Positions 22,389-32,900 of a stretch of 64,000 nt of DNA are shown piece after piece. The number at the start of each line of letters is the position of its first letter. The first letter of the stretch is position 1. This DNA comes from Microvelia longipes (lineage: Eukaryota > Arthropoda > Insecta > Hemiptera > Veliidae): the NCBI GenBank assembly GCA_018340805.1, contig JACMZG010001863.1, forward strand, positions 59,141,795 to 59,205,794, in the 5' to 3' direction. The notes beneath the pieces were generated by a model, which saw only the letters and a list, made by a program, of their open reading frames with translations, searched no databases and was not told where the DNA came from. Made by a program: the position numbers and the translations under genes.

Positions 22389-22698
22389 CAATATAATTGT
22401 GCGAGAGACACCTAGGAAATGTAACAAGCAAAATGCATCGCCGACAAACTCATCAGGGCGCCGACAGAGCCTAAAGTTTTAGGCTCTGTCGGCGCCCTGA
22501 TGAGTTAGACGTAACGAAACAGAGTGGGACATGACATTATGTCGAGCCATCAATGATGACGAATGTCGAATGATGATGATGAACAGTTCCCAGATGTAGC
22601 ATTGCATTTTGCTTGTTACATTTCCAAGGTGTCTCTCGCACAATTATATTGTGTCAACTATTCATGTTTTGCAAAACTCGGTAGTATCAAATGATATA
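22389..22698 (+). mobile_element. Palindromic ribozyme-bearing element, GUUA/UAAC family
   Basis: The 310-bp element is flanked by identical TGTTTATAAGATT at 22376-22388 and 22699-22711. The arms meet at CTAAAGTTTTAG (about 22,471-22,482). The left arm jumps from AGCAAAATGCAT to CGCCGACAAACTCATC, so it has lost about 80-90 nt present in the right arm, including the GAAA side of the ribozyme core. The right arm again has an outer extension (about 50 nt). A single-arm relative lies at 3,950-4,178 and an incomplete one at 36,149-36,226. Confidence 0.85.
22482..22548 (+). ncRNA. Hammerhead-like core, GUUA/UAAC stem II type
   Basis: CTGATGA 22497-22503, stem II GTTA / TAAC with loop GACG, GAAA, and a downstream GTC (22541-22543). 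Outer GGCTC / GAGCC are complementary with a 10-nt bulge, as at 3,961-4,027. Confidence 0.47.
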
Positions 22699-22711
22699 TG
22701 TTTATAAGATT

Positions 22712-23755
22712 ATTTGTTTAGAAAATAAGATAAATTTAGCATTTCTTCCATTAAAAGAACAAATAAAAAAGCAATAAACATGCAAATTAATTTCTATTTC
22801 TGCACATCATGGTTATCATGATATCAGGTCTAGTTTAAAATAACACAGCGTTTATATTTTTATAAAATTTTGTGAAAGTTATATTTAAAATAAATAATAA
22901 GATTTATAACATTGTTAAAGAACCCTTTAAATAATTTAAATCCTGAAAATGAAGAACTAATTATTTTATATATGCCGTACAAGGTGAACCGACCTGCCTC
23001 TAGTGGAGAAACGGCAAACTTAAAGCAGGCCCGTCTAAAACAGCTTATTCCGGGGGAGTTGGACCACTCTGTCCCGCGCCCCCACCCCTACTGTATGAAT
23101 TTCTACATGACTTTAGTTTATAGCGTTTTAATACCATTCAGGATTAAATGCAGCATCCCAAAATACCATACGGGGTGCTAGAAAATTGCAAATAATTTAA
23201 GCACTTCTTCTCCTTTGAGCTCTAATTACTTCTTTGGGGCCAACATGTTAACAAGGCTTACATTTATTTATTGAAAATATTTTAAAAACAAGTCTGGTTC
23301 TGGATTTGTTGATACATGGCTTCCAGCTAAAAATATGATTAATTGATAAGTTTTCAATAAATAAATGAAATAAAATACATTGATTCCCTTATTATATATT
23401 GACCCTACACAATATTAGCAGAAAGGTGTTAAACTCTAACTAAAACTATGATTAGTCATGGTCTGTATTTACCTTTACTTGATGAGTTGCTAAGGTAAGC
23501 GATGGTCTTTACTATTTATCAATTTTTATTTTTCCTCATTTATACCATATAGGTATACAGGGAATTTTTTATGGGCATCTGGATATTTATGCTAGAGAGA
23601 TAAAACTTGATGCATAAATCAGTCTTTAGTTGTGCTAATATTATTATGATGTCATTGACAGTTATATATGATTCCGCTTGGCTTTCCGATTCCATAACAA
23701 TTGACATATATATTAAAATATTTATGTTGCCAAGGTTTGTGTAAAAAGTCACCAC
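22712..23755. other. Intergenic, nothing recognised
   Basis: AT-rich, short frames only; an 89-codon frame at 22,912-23,181 has no domain signature. No tandem or inverted structure found. Confidence 0.45.
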
Positions 23756-23756
23756 T

Positions 23757-23905
23757 CGCCAAGCCCTGCTTTACTTTTTACTGACCAAGATAGATAGATA
23801 GATAGATAAGGCCCTGCTTTACTTTTTACTGGCCAAGGTCCTGCTTTACTTTTTACTGGACAAGGTCCTGCTTTACTGTTTACTTGCCAAGGCCCTGCTT
23901 TACTG
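23757..23905. repeat. 27-bp minisatellite with (GATA)n insertion
   Basis: About five copies of GGCCAAGGYCCTGCTTTACT plus TTTTACT, with (GATA)5 inserted in the second copy at about 23,789-23,808. Confidence 0.88.
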
Positions 23906-24549
23906 TCAATGATATTCCAGAGCATATTTATTCCTCTTATAGAGATGACAGTGACATACATTGTCAAAGAATAATCAGCACATGTTGGGTTTGACCTTAA
24001 GCCTTCCCAGTGCTAATGGTGTGAGATAAACAATTACATCCTTGAGTGCTGATATCTCTGTATACTTGTAGGCCTGTTAGGTCACAGTTTGTTGAGCTTT
24101 TGATGGCTTTTCCTTCTTTTATTTGTTAAATTGCTTGTAGTCATCAGGTGCATTCTAAATTCCAGAAGTAGTGAGTTTTCAATTTCTAAATGTTATGTTA
24201 TAATCTATTTACAAATTTTTTACAATATTGAGTAAGGCAGATAAATTTGCCAATATATTTTCCTTTAAATGACTATTATTCTCTTAGTATTTATATTATT
24301 ATTTATATAAATTATTTTACCTATTGTAATAATCAGCATGTGTATAATATTAAATAATTGAAAATTATAATTTAAAAAAAAAAAAATATTAAAGTAAAAG
24401 AAATCTATTTTAGCTGTAAATATGAGAGTGAGTGTAAACTTGATATAATCTTCTATTTCATTACTAATATTATTTTTTATTTCTTAAAAAATGAAAAATA
24501 AACTGAATAAAAAAAGTCAATAATTACATTGTGGTGGTTTTATTTATTT

Positions 24550-24745
24550 GTGTCCTAAGTACCCCTGTGTCTATTATTTGTGTCCTAAGTACCCTGTGTC
24601 TATTATTTGTGTCCTAAGTACCCTGTGTCTATTATTGTGTCTAAGGTACCCCTGTGTCTATTATTTGTGTCCTAAGTACCTCTGTGTCTATTATTTGTGT
24701 CCTAAGTACCCCTGTGTCTATTATTGTGAACCCTGTGTCTATTAT
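24550..24745. repeat. 30-bp minisatellite
   Basis: About seven copies of CCTAAGTACCCCTGTGTCTA plus TTATTTGTGT, the last ones truncated. Confidence 0.92.
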
Positions 24746-24844
24746 GCCTCACTCAAAATTCAGAAAAATGTTTCTCATTTATATATAAGGAGTTCATGAC
24801 TATGGTCATCAGGTTCACGGCCTATAGATTCAAATAGTAGTTTA

Positions 24845-25247
24845 CAGTCTATCGTTTAGTTTAAAAATCTTGACAGGTCAGTTTAGACACCACTGATTCT
24901 TAAGAAAAAAAATCCCTGCAAGAAAGGAGCGGGAAAAAACTATGTAAACAAATCAGGTTATTTTACCCGTATTTTCTTGGCGATGTTTTTTACATTTCTT
25001 TTGTGTAGTTTTATTTTAAAATATCATTTTTAAGAATACTTTGTAAGTAGTTTTCGAAACAATGTAATCAAAAGAAGAACCACAAACAAAGTGAACGATT
25101 GCCGGGAAGAAGGTGTTTTCCCTACAGCGGTTATTGTTGTAGGAATTTTTTTGTCTTTTTAAGTGAGAGGTTGGCAACGGCTTCTCTGATTGGTCAATCC
25201 CCAAAATACTTATGACCTTGGGGATTTTTAAACTAAACGATAGACTG
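24845..25247 (+). mobile_element. Tc1/mariner-like MITE, copy 3 (best preserved)
   Basis: 403 bp with inverted termini CAGTCTATCGTTTAGTTT and AAACTAAACGATAGACTG, each bordered by TA. Non-coding. Reference copy for the family in this window. Confidence 0.9.
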
Positions 25248-25601
25248 TAGTTTCCCTGAGGCCTTCTCTATAGAATTATGCTATCTCACTTATTGTTAAA
25301 AAGTAAGAAAGCTAAAAAATTATACCAAACATAGCTCTCCATGTAGAACTGTACCAAATGTACCTCTCCACTTTACAAATGGACCCAAAAAAACTTTAAA
25401 TTTTGATGTCTGAGCATGTTGACTTTGGAATTAATAAATATAGGCTAGTTTTTTCTTCTCCATTTCAAGATTTTAGACCAATTACATACAATAGCATTAT
25501 TTTTTTAATTTTGGAAGAGAAAAAGTAAATTTAATAACATTTGCTTATTATCAGAATAATAAAATAAGTCACTCCACTGATGTATTATTTATTTAAAATA
25601 A

Positions 25602-25644
25602 AGCATAACAGGTTTTCAACCAACTAAAGGTCATCATCAGTGCC
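25602..25644 (-). ncRNA. Solo hammerhead ribozyme motif
   Basis: On the minus strand: stem I GGCA / TGCT, CTGATGA, extra T, stem II GACC / GGTT with loop TTTAGTT, GAAA, stem III AAC / GTT around CT. Stem III differs from family C yet still pairs. It is part of a single-arm PLE terminus of about 25,580-25,665; no inverted partner seen. Confidence 0.62.
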
Positions 25645-25759
25645 TAACAAACAAATAAGGATTCATACTTTGAATCCTATCTGCTTATTATGCTTAATAA
25701 AATAAGACGGAGGGGCTAAACTTATAATTGGTAGCCACCCCCCCCCCCCCCAACTCCAA

Positions 25760-25922
25760 CTATGATTATATATTATTAGAATTTAGGTCCTAACATCCTA
25801 GGAGGCTAGATTGTATAAGCAAACTATACGAACTTATATTAAATTGACAATACGTCAAACAGTAATAAAAAATGATAATAAATAAGTTATGTCAAGTTGA
25901 CACCTGAAGTGCTATCCGGACA
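25760..25922 (-). mobile_element. Copia 3' LTR, start defined, end uncertain
   Basis: On the minus strand a purine tract GAGGGGGAG (25923-25932) is followed by TGTCCGGATAGCACTTC, the expected layout of a polypurine tract and LTR start. I cannot fix the LTR end; the sequence blends into AT-rich DNA and a C-run near 25,740. Confidence 0.55.
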
Positions 25923-25929
25923 CTCCCCC

Positions 25930-26960
25930 TCACAAAGGTGTCTCTATCAGCCCAAGTCTCAATCTAATGCTATTGTGTCTAGGACTGCTAAGCGATTTGG
26001 TCAAGATGTCAGCATCCATATCTTCTGATGGTTTGTACTCTATACGGATAAGCTTTTGAGCAACTGCATCACGAATAAAGTACTCCCTTACTGAAATGTG
26101 TTTAGACTTGGAACTAACCATCGGACTTGTAGCTAAGTGTTTTGCTGCTTGGTTGTCGCTGATTAAAGTTATAGTGGCCTGAGGATGACCCATGTCTTCA
26201 GCAAGCATTCTCTGGTTAATAGCTTCTTTCCCCGCTTCTGTCATGGCCATATATTCGGACTCTGCAATAGACAAGGCAACGGTTCGTTGCTTTCGTGATT
26301 CCCAACTGATGGGAGCACCACCGTATATGACCTCCTATCGATAGTGCAGGCTACATAGTCAGCGGCAGCCATACCGATTATTGGCTCTCCTGTTTGTCTA
26401 TAAGTAATCTGGAAGTCAAGTGTTCCCTTCAAATATTTGAGGACACGTTTTGCCACGGTCCAGGTTGGTGGTTTTGCTCCAATGCTCAGTAGCATAACAA
26501 GAGTTGAACTGACTCAGGTAGCTCACCAAATGTGCAATGTTTGGGCGTGTCGCTACAGACAGATGCATTAATGATCCAATTAAGTTTTGATAGGGCTGGT
26601 TCGGATCTGGTGTTGTTTTAGATTTTTCTAACTTTAAATTTATTTCCATAGGAGTCTTTATGCTTTTGCAATTTTCCATGTTAAAATTTGACAAAATTTC
26701 TTTGATATACTTAGCCTGACTCATCAAAAAGGTTTCTTCTGTTCGTTTAAATTCTATTCCTAAACAGTACATCATTTTTCCAATATCTCGCATATAAATA
26801 CTTTTTGCAATGTGTCCTCGGTAGATTTTAATGCTGCGTCACAGGTAGTTGCTACAACCAGGTCATCAACATACACTGCTATTAGCACCGTGTCCCCCCC
26901 GACGTCCTGATGTACAGGAAGGGGAAAATATGGTAATACATACAATTTCAATGACATTTA
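25930..26960 (-). pseudogene. Ty1/copia pol fragment (reverse transcriptase C-terminus and RNase H), frameshifted
   Basis: Four overlapping minus-strand frames together give the 3' end of a copia polyprotein. The order is AVYVDDLVVA (the YVDD catalytic box of RVT_2), then GKMMYCLGIEF and YIKEILSNFNMENCKSIKTP. Next are ATRPNIAHLVSYLSQF and VAKRVLKYLKGT (the linker to RNase H). Last are AESEYMAMTEAGKEA (RNase H Glu), DNQAAKHLA (Asp) and KHISVREYFIRD. Frames change near 26,770, 26,480 and 26,265, so it is dead. Gag, integrase and the RT fingers are missing: the 54-bp array begins immediately upstream, so the array replaced or invaded the element. Confidence 0.92.
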
Positions 26961-26984
26961 ATAAAAGGAGAAATCTTTATTTAA

Positions 26985-29900
26985 CCCTAAGTAATGACAC
27001 CTTGGACTTTGGGTTACTCAGAGTAAAGTATAGTGAGACTCAGTAATGACATCTTGGACATTGGGTTACTCAGAGGAAGTATAGTGAGTGAGACTCAAGT
27101 ATAGTGAGATAATGACACCTTGGACATTGGGTTACTCAGAGGTAAAGTATAGTGAGACTCAAGTAATGACACCTTGGACATTGGGTTACTCAGAGGTAAG
27201 TATAGTGAGACTCAAGTAATGACACCTTGGACATTGGGATACTCAGAGGTAAAGTATAGTGAACAAGTAATGACACCTTGGACATTGGGTTACTCAGAGG
27301 TGAGTATAGTGAGACTCAAGTAATGACACCTTGGACATTGGGTTACTCAGAGGTAAAGTATAGTGAGACTCAAGTAAATGACACCTTGGACATTGGATAC
27401 TCAGAGTAAAGTATAGTGAGACTCAAGTAATGACACCTTGGACATTGGGTTACTCAGAGGTAAAGTATAGTGAGACTCAAGTAATGACACCTTGGACATT
27501 GGGATACTCAGAGGTAAAGTATAGTGAGACTCAAGTAATGACACCTTGGACATTGGGATACTCAGAGGTAAAGTATAGTGAGACTCAAGTAATGACACCT
27601 TGGACATTGGGATACTCAGAGGTAAAGTATAGTGAGACTCAAGTAATGACACCTTGGACATTGGGTTACTCAGAGGTAAGTATAGTGAGACTCTAATGTG
27701 GACATACAGACTCAAGTAATGACACCATTGGGTTACTCAGAGGTAGAGTATTGAGACTCAAGTAATGACACCTTGGACAGTTACTCAGGTAGAGTATAGT
27801 GAGACTCAAGTAATGACACCTTGGACATTGGGTTACTCAGAGGTAGAGTATAGTGACTCAAGTAATGACACCTTGGACATTGGGTTACTCAGAGGTAGAG
27901 TATAGTGAGACTCAAGTAATGACACTTGACATTGGTACTCAGAGGTAGAGTATAGTGAGACTCAAGTAATGACACCTTGGACATTGGGTTACTCAGAGGT
28001 AAAGTATAGTGAGACTCAAGTAATGACACCTTGGACATTGGTTACTCAGAGGTAAAGTATAGTGAGACTCAAGTAATGACACTTGGACATTGGGTTACTC
28101 AGAGTGTATAGTGACTCAAGTAATGACACCTTGACATTGGTTACTCAGAGGTAAAGTATAGTGAGACTCAAGTAATGGACACCTTGGACATTGGTTACTC
28201 AGAGGTAGAGTATAGTGAGACTCAAGTAATGACATCTTGGACATTGGTTACTCAGAGTAGAGTATAGTGAGACTCAAGTAATGACACCCTTGGACATTGG
28301 GTTACTCAGAGGTAAAGTATAGTGAGACTCAAGTAATGACACCTTGGACATTGGGTACTCAGAGGTAAAGTATAGTGAGACTCAAGTAATGACACCTTGG
28401 ACATTGGATACTCAGAGGTAAAGTATAGTGAGACTCAAGTAATGACACCTTGGACATTGGGTTACTCAGAGGTAAAGTATAGTGAGACTCAAGTAATGAC
28501 ACCCTTGGACATTGGGTTACTCAGAGGTAAAGTATAGTGAGACTCAAGTAATGACACCTTGGACATTGGGTTACTCAGAGGTAGAGTATAGTGAGACTCA
28601 AGTAATGACACCTTGGACATTGGTTACTCAGAGGTAAATATAGTGAGACTCAAGTAATGACACCTTGGACATTGGGTACTCAGAGGTAAGTATAGTGAGA
28701 CTCAAGTAATGACACCTTGGACATTGGGTTACTCAGAGGTAAAGTATAGTGAGACTCAAGTAATGACACTTGGACATTGGATACTCAGAGGTAAAGTAGT
28801 GAGACTCAAGTAATGACACCTTGGACATTGGGTTACTCAGAGTAAAGTATAGTGAGACTCAAGTAATGACACCTTGGACATTGGATACTCAGAGGTAAAG
28901 TATAGGAGACTCAAGTAATGACACCTTGGACATTGGGTTACTCAGAGGTAAAGTATAGTGAGACTCAAGTAATGACACCTTGGACATTGGGTACTCAGAG
29001 GTAAAGTATAGTGAGACTCAAGTAATGACACCTTGGACATTGGGTTACTCAGAGTAGAGTATAGTGAGACTCAATAATGACACTTGGACATTGGGATACT
29101 CAGAGGTAGAGTATGGTGAGAATCAAGTAATGACACCTTGGACATTGGATACTCAGAGGTAAAGTATAGTGAGACTCAAGTAATGACACCTTGGACATTG
29201 GATACTCAGAGGTAAAGTATAGGAGACTCAAGTAATGACACCTTGGACATTGGGTTACTCAGAGTAAGAGTATAGTGAGACTCAAGTAATGACACCTTGG
29301 ACATTGGGATACTCAGAGGTAAAGTATAGTGAGACTCAAGTAATGACACCTTGGACATTGGGATACTCAGAGGTAAAGTATAGTGAACTCAAGTAATGAC
29401 ACCTTGGACATTGGGATACTCAGAGGTAAGTATAGTGAGACTCAAGTAATGACAGACATTGGGTTACTCAGAGTAAAGTATAGTGAGACTCAAGTAATGA
29501 CACTTGGACATTGGGTTACTCAGAGGTAAAGTATAGTGAGACTCAAGTAATGACACTTGGACATTGGGTTACTCAGAGGTAAAGTATAGTGAGACTCAAG
29601 TAATGACACCTTGGACATTGGGTTACTCAGAGGAAAAGTATAGTGAGACTCAAGTAATGACACCTTGGACATTGGTTACTCAGAGGTAAAGTATAGTGAG
29701 ACTCAAGTAATGACACCTTTGGACATTGGTTACTCAGAGAGGTACTCAAGTAATGACAGATTGGTACTCAGTGAGACTCAAGTAATGACACCTTGGACAT
29801 TGGGTTACTCAGAGGTAAAGTATAGTGAGACTCAAGTAATGACACCTTGGACATTGGGATACTCAGAGGTAAAGTATAGTGAGACTCAAAATGAACTCTT

Positions 29901-32900
29901 GGACATTGGGTTACTCAGAGGTAGAGTATAGTGAGACTCAAGTAATGACACCTTGGACATTGGGTTACTCAGAGGTAAAGTATAGTGAGACTCAAGTAAT
30001 GACACCTTGGACATTGGGTTACTCAGAGGTAAAGTATAGTGAGACTCAAGTAATGACACCTTGGACATTGGGATACTCAGAGGTAAAGTATAGTGAGAAC
30101 TCAAGTAATGACACCTTGGGACATTGGGTTAATCAGAGGTAGAGTATAGTGAGACTCAAGTAATGACACCTTGGACATGGGTTACTCAGAGGTAAAGTAT
30201 AGTGAGACTCAAGTAATGACCACCTTGGACATTGGGTTACTCAGAGGTAGAGTAATAGTGAGACTCAAGTAATGGACACCTTGGACATTGGGATACTCAG
30301 AGTAAAGTATAAGTGAGACTCAAGTAATGACACCTTGGACATTGGGATACTCAGAGGTAAAGTATAGTGAGACTCAATAATGACACCTTGGACATTGGAT
30401 ACTCAGAGGAAGTATAGTGAGACTCAATAATGAACCTTGGACATTGGTTACTCAGTTAGTAAAGTAATGACATGACATTGGACTCCAAGTAATGACACCT
30501 TGGACATTGGGTTACTCAGAGGTAAAGTATAGTGAGACTCAAGTAATGACACTTGGACATTGGGATTACTCAGAGGTACTTATAGTGAGACTCAAGTAAT
30601 GAGCACCTTGGACATTGGCTCAGAGGATAAGTATAGTGAGTAATGTACCTTTACTTCACATAACATGAGACTCACTTGGACATTGGGTTACTCAGAGGAA
30701 GTATAGTGAGAACTCAAGTAATGACACCTTGGACATTGGGTTACTCATAGTGAGACTCAAGTAATTGGACACTCAGAGGTAAAGTATAGTGAGACTCAAG
30801 TAATGACAACCTTGGACATTGGGTTACTCAGTAAAGTAAAGTAAAGTAATGTGGATTGGTGACACCTTGGACATTGGGTTACTCGATAAGTATAGTGAGA
30901 CTCAAGTAATGACACCTTGGACATTGGGTTACTCAGAGGTAGAGTATAGTGAGACTCAAGTAATGAACCTTGACATTGGGTTACTCAGAGGTAAAGTATA
31001 GTGAGACTCAAGTAATACACCTTGGACATTGGGATACTCAGAGGTAAAAAGTATAGTGAGACTCAAGTAATGACACCTTGGACATTGGGATACTCAGAGG
31101 TAAAGTAGTGAGACTCAAGTAATGACACCTTGACACTCCTAGTGACTCAAGTAATGACACCTTGGACATACTTGAGACTCACAGAGGTAAAGTATAGTGA
31201 GACTCAAGTAATGACACTTGGACATTGGGTTACTCAGAGTAGAGTATAGTGAGACTCAAGTAATGACACCTTGGACATTGGGTTCTCAGGTAAAGTAGTG
31301 AGACTCAAGTATGACACCTTGGACATTGGTTACTCAGAGGTAAAGTATAGTGAGACTCAAGTAATGACACCTTGGACATTGGGTTACTCAGAGGTAAAGT
31401 ATAGTGAGACTCAAGTAATGACACTTGACATTGGGTTACTCAGAGTAAGTATAGTGAGACTCAAAGTAATGACAACCAATTGGACATTGGGTTACTCAGA
31501 GGTAAAGTATAGTGAGACTCAGTAGATGACAAATGACATAGTCAGGGAGAGTGATGGGTCAAGATAATGGGGTTATAACGTCATTGGAATTGGGTTCCAA
31601 GTAGAGTGAAGACTGACTCAAGTTAATGACACCTTGGACATTGGTTACTCAGAGGGAGAGTGAGACTCAGTGACACCTTGGACATTGGTACTCAGAGGTA
31701 AAGTATAGTGAGACTCATGACACCTTGGACATTGGTTACTCAAGAGTTAAGTATAGTGAGACTCAATGACACCTTGGACATTTACTCAGAGGTAGAGTAT
31801 AGTGAGACTCTGACATTGGAGTTACCTCAATAAAGTATAGTGAGACTCAAAATGACACCTTGACATTGGGTTACTCAGAGGTAAAGTATAGTGAGACTCA
31901 AGTAATGACACCTGGACATTGGTACTCAGAGTATAGTGAGAACTCAAGTAATGACACTTGGACATTGGGACTCAGAGTAAAGTATAGTGAGACTCAAGTA
32001 ATGACCACCTTGGGCTTGGTTACTCAGAGGTAAAGTATAGTGAGGACTCAAGTAATGACACCTTGGACATTGGACTCACTCAAAGTAATGACACCTTGAC
32101 ATTGGGTTACTCAGAGGTAAAGTATAAGACTCAAGTAATGGTGGACAGTATAGTGAGACAAGTAAATCAAGTAGTTAGTGAGACTCAAGTAATGACACCT
32201 TGGACATACTGGGTTACTCAGAGTCAGAGAGTAATAGTGAGACTCAAGTAATGACACCTTGACATTGGGTTACTCAGAGTAAAGTATAGTGAGACTCAAG
32301 TAATGGACACCTTGGACATTGGGTTACTCAGAGGTAAAGTATAGTGAGACTCAAGTAATGACACCTTGGACATTGGGTACTCAGAGGTTAAGTATAGTGA
32401 GACTCAGTAAGACACCGGGACATTGGGTACTCAGAGGTAAAGTATAGTGAGACTCAAGTAATGACACCTTGGACATTGGGTTACTCAGAGGTAAAGTATA
32501 GTGAGACTCAAGTAATGACACCTTGGACATTGGTTACTCAGAGTCATATAGTGAGACTCAAGTAATGACACCTTGGACATTGGGTACTCAGAGGTAAAGT
32601 ATAGTGAGGACTCAAGTAATGACACCTGGACATTGGGTTACTCAGAGTAAAGTATAGTGAGACCAAGTAATGATGACACTAAAGTATAGTGAACTCAAGG
32701 ACACCTTGGACATGGTTACTCAGAGGTAAGTATAGTGAGACTAAGTAATGACACCTTGGACATGGGTTACTCAGAGGTAGTAGGAGTGAGACTCAAGTAA
32801 TGACACCTTGGACATTGGGTTACTCAGAGGTAAAGTATAGGAGACTCAAGTAATGACACCTTGGACATTGGGTTACTTAGGTAGTATAGTGAGACTCAAG

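Noticed and set aside
22912..23181. 89-codon frame as a possible small gene
   Set aside because: No recognisable domain, signal peptide or splice context, and composition is like the surrounding AT-rich DNA.
25016..25204. 60-80 codon minus-strand frames inside the Tc-like MITE, repeated at 1,217
   Set aside because: The frame recurs because the MITE recurs; it has no transposase motif and is broken in the other copies.
27401..30142. Repeated peptides such as MTPWTLGYSEVKYSETQV on both strands, possibly a repeat protein
   Set aside because: The unit length (54) is a multiple of three, so frames stay open by arithmetic. Frames break wherever a unit has an indel, and there is no start context, splice pattern or conserved frame over the array.
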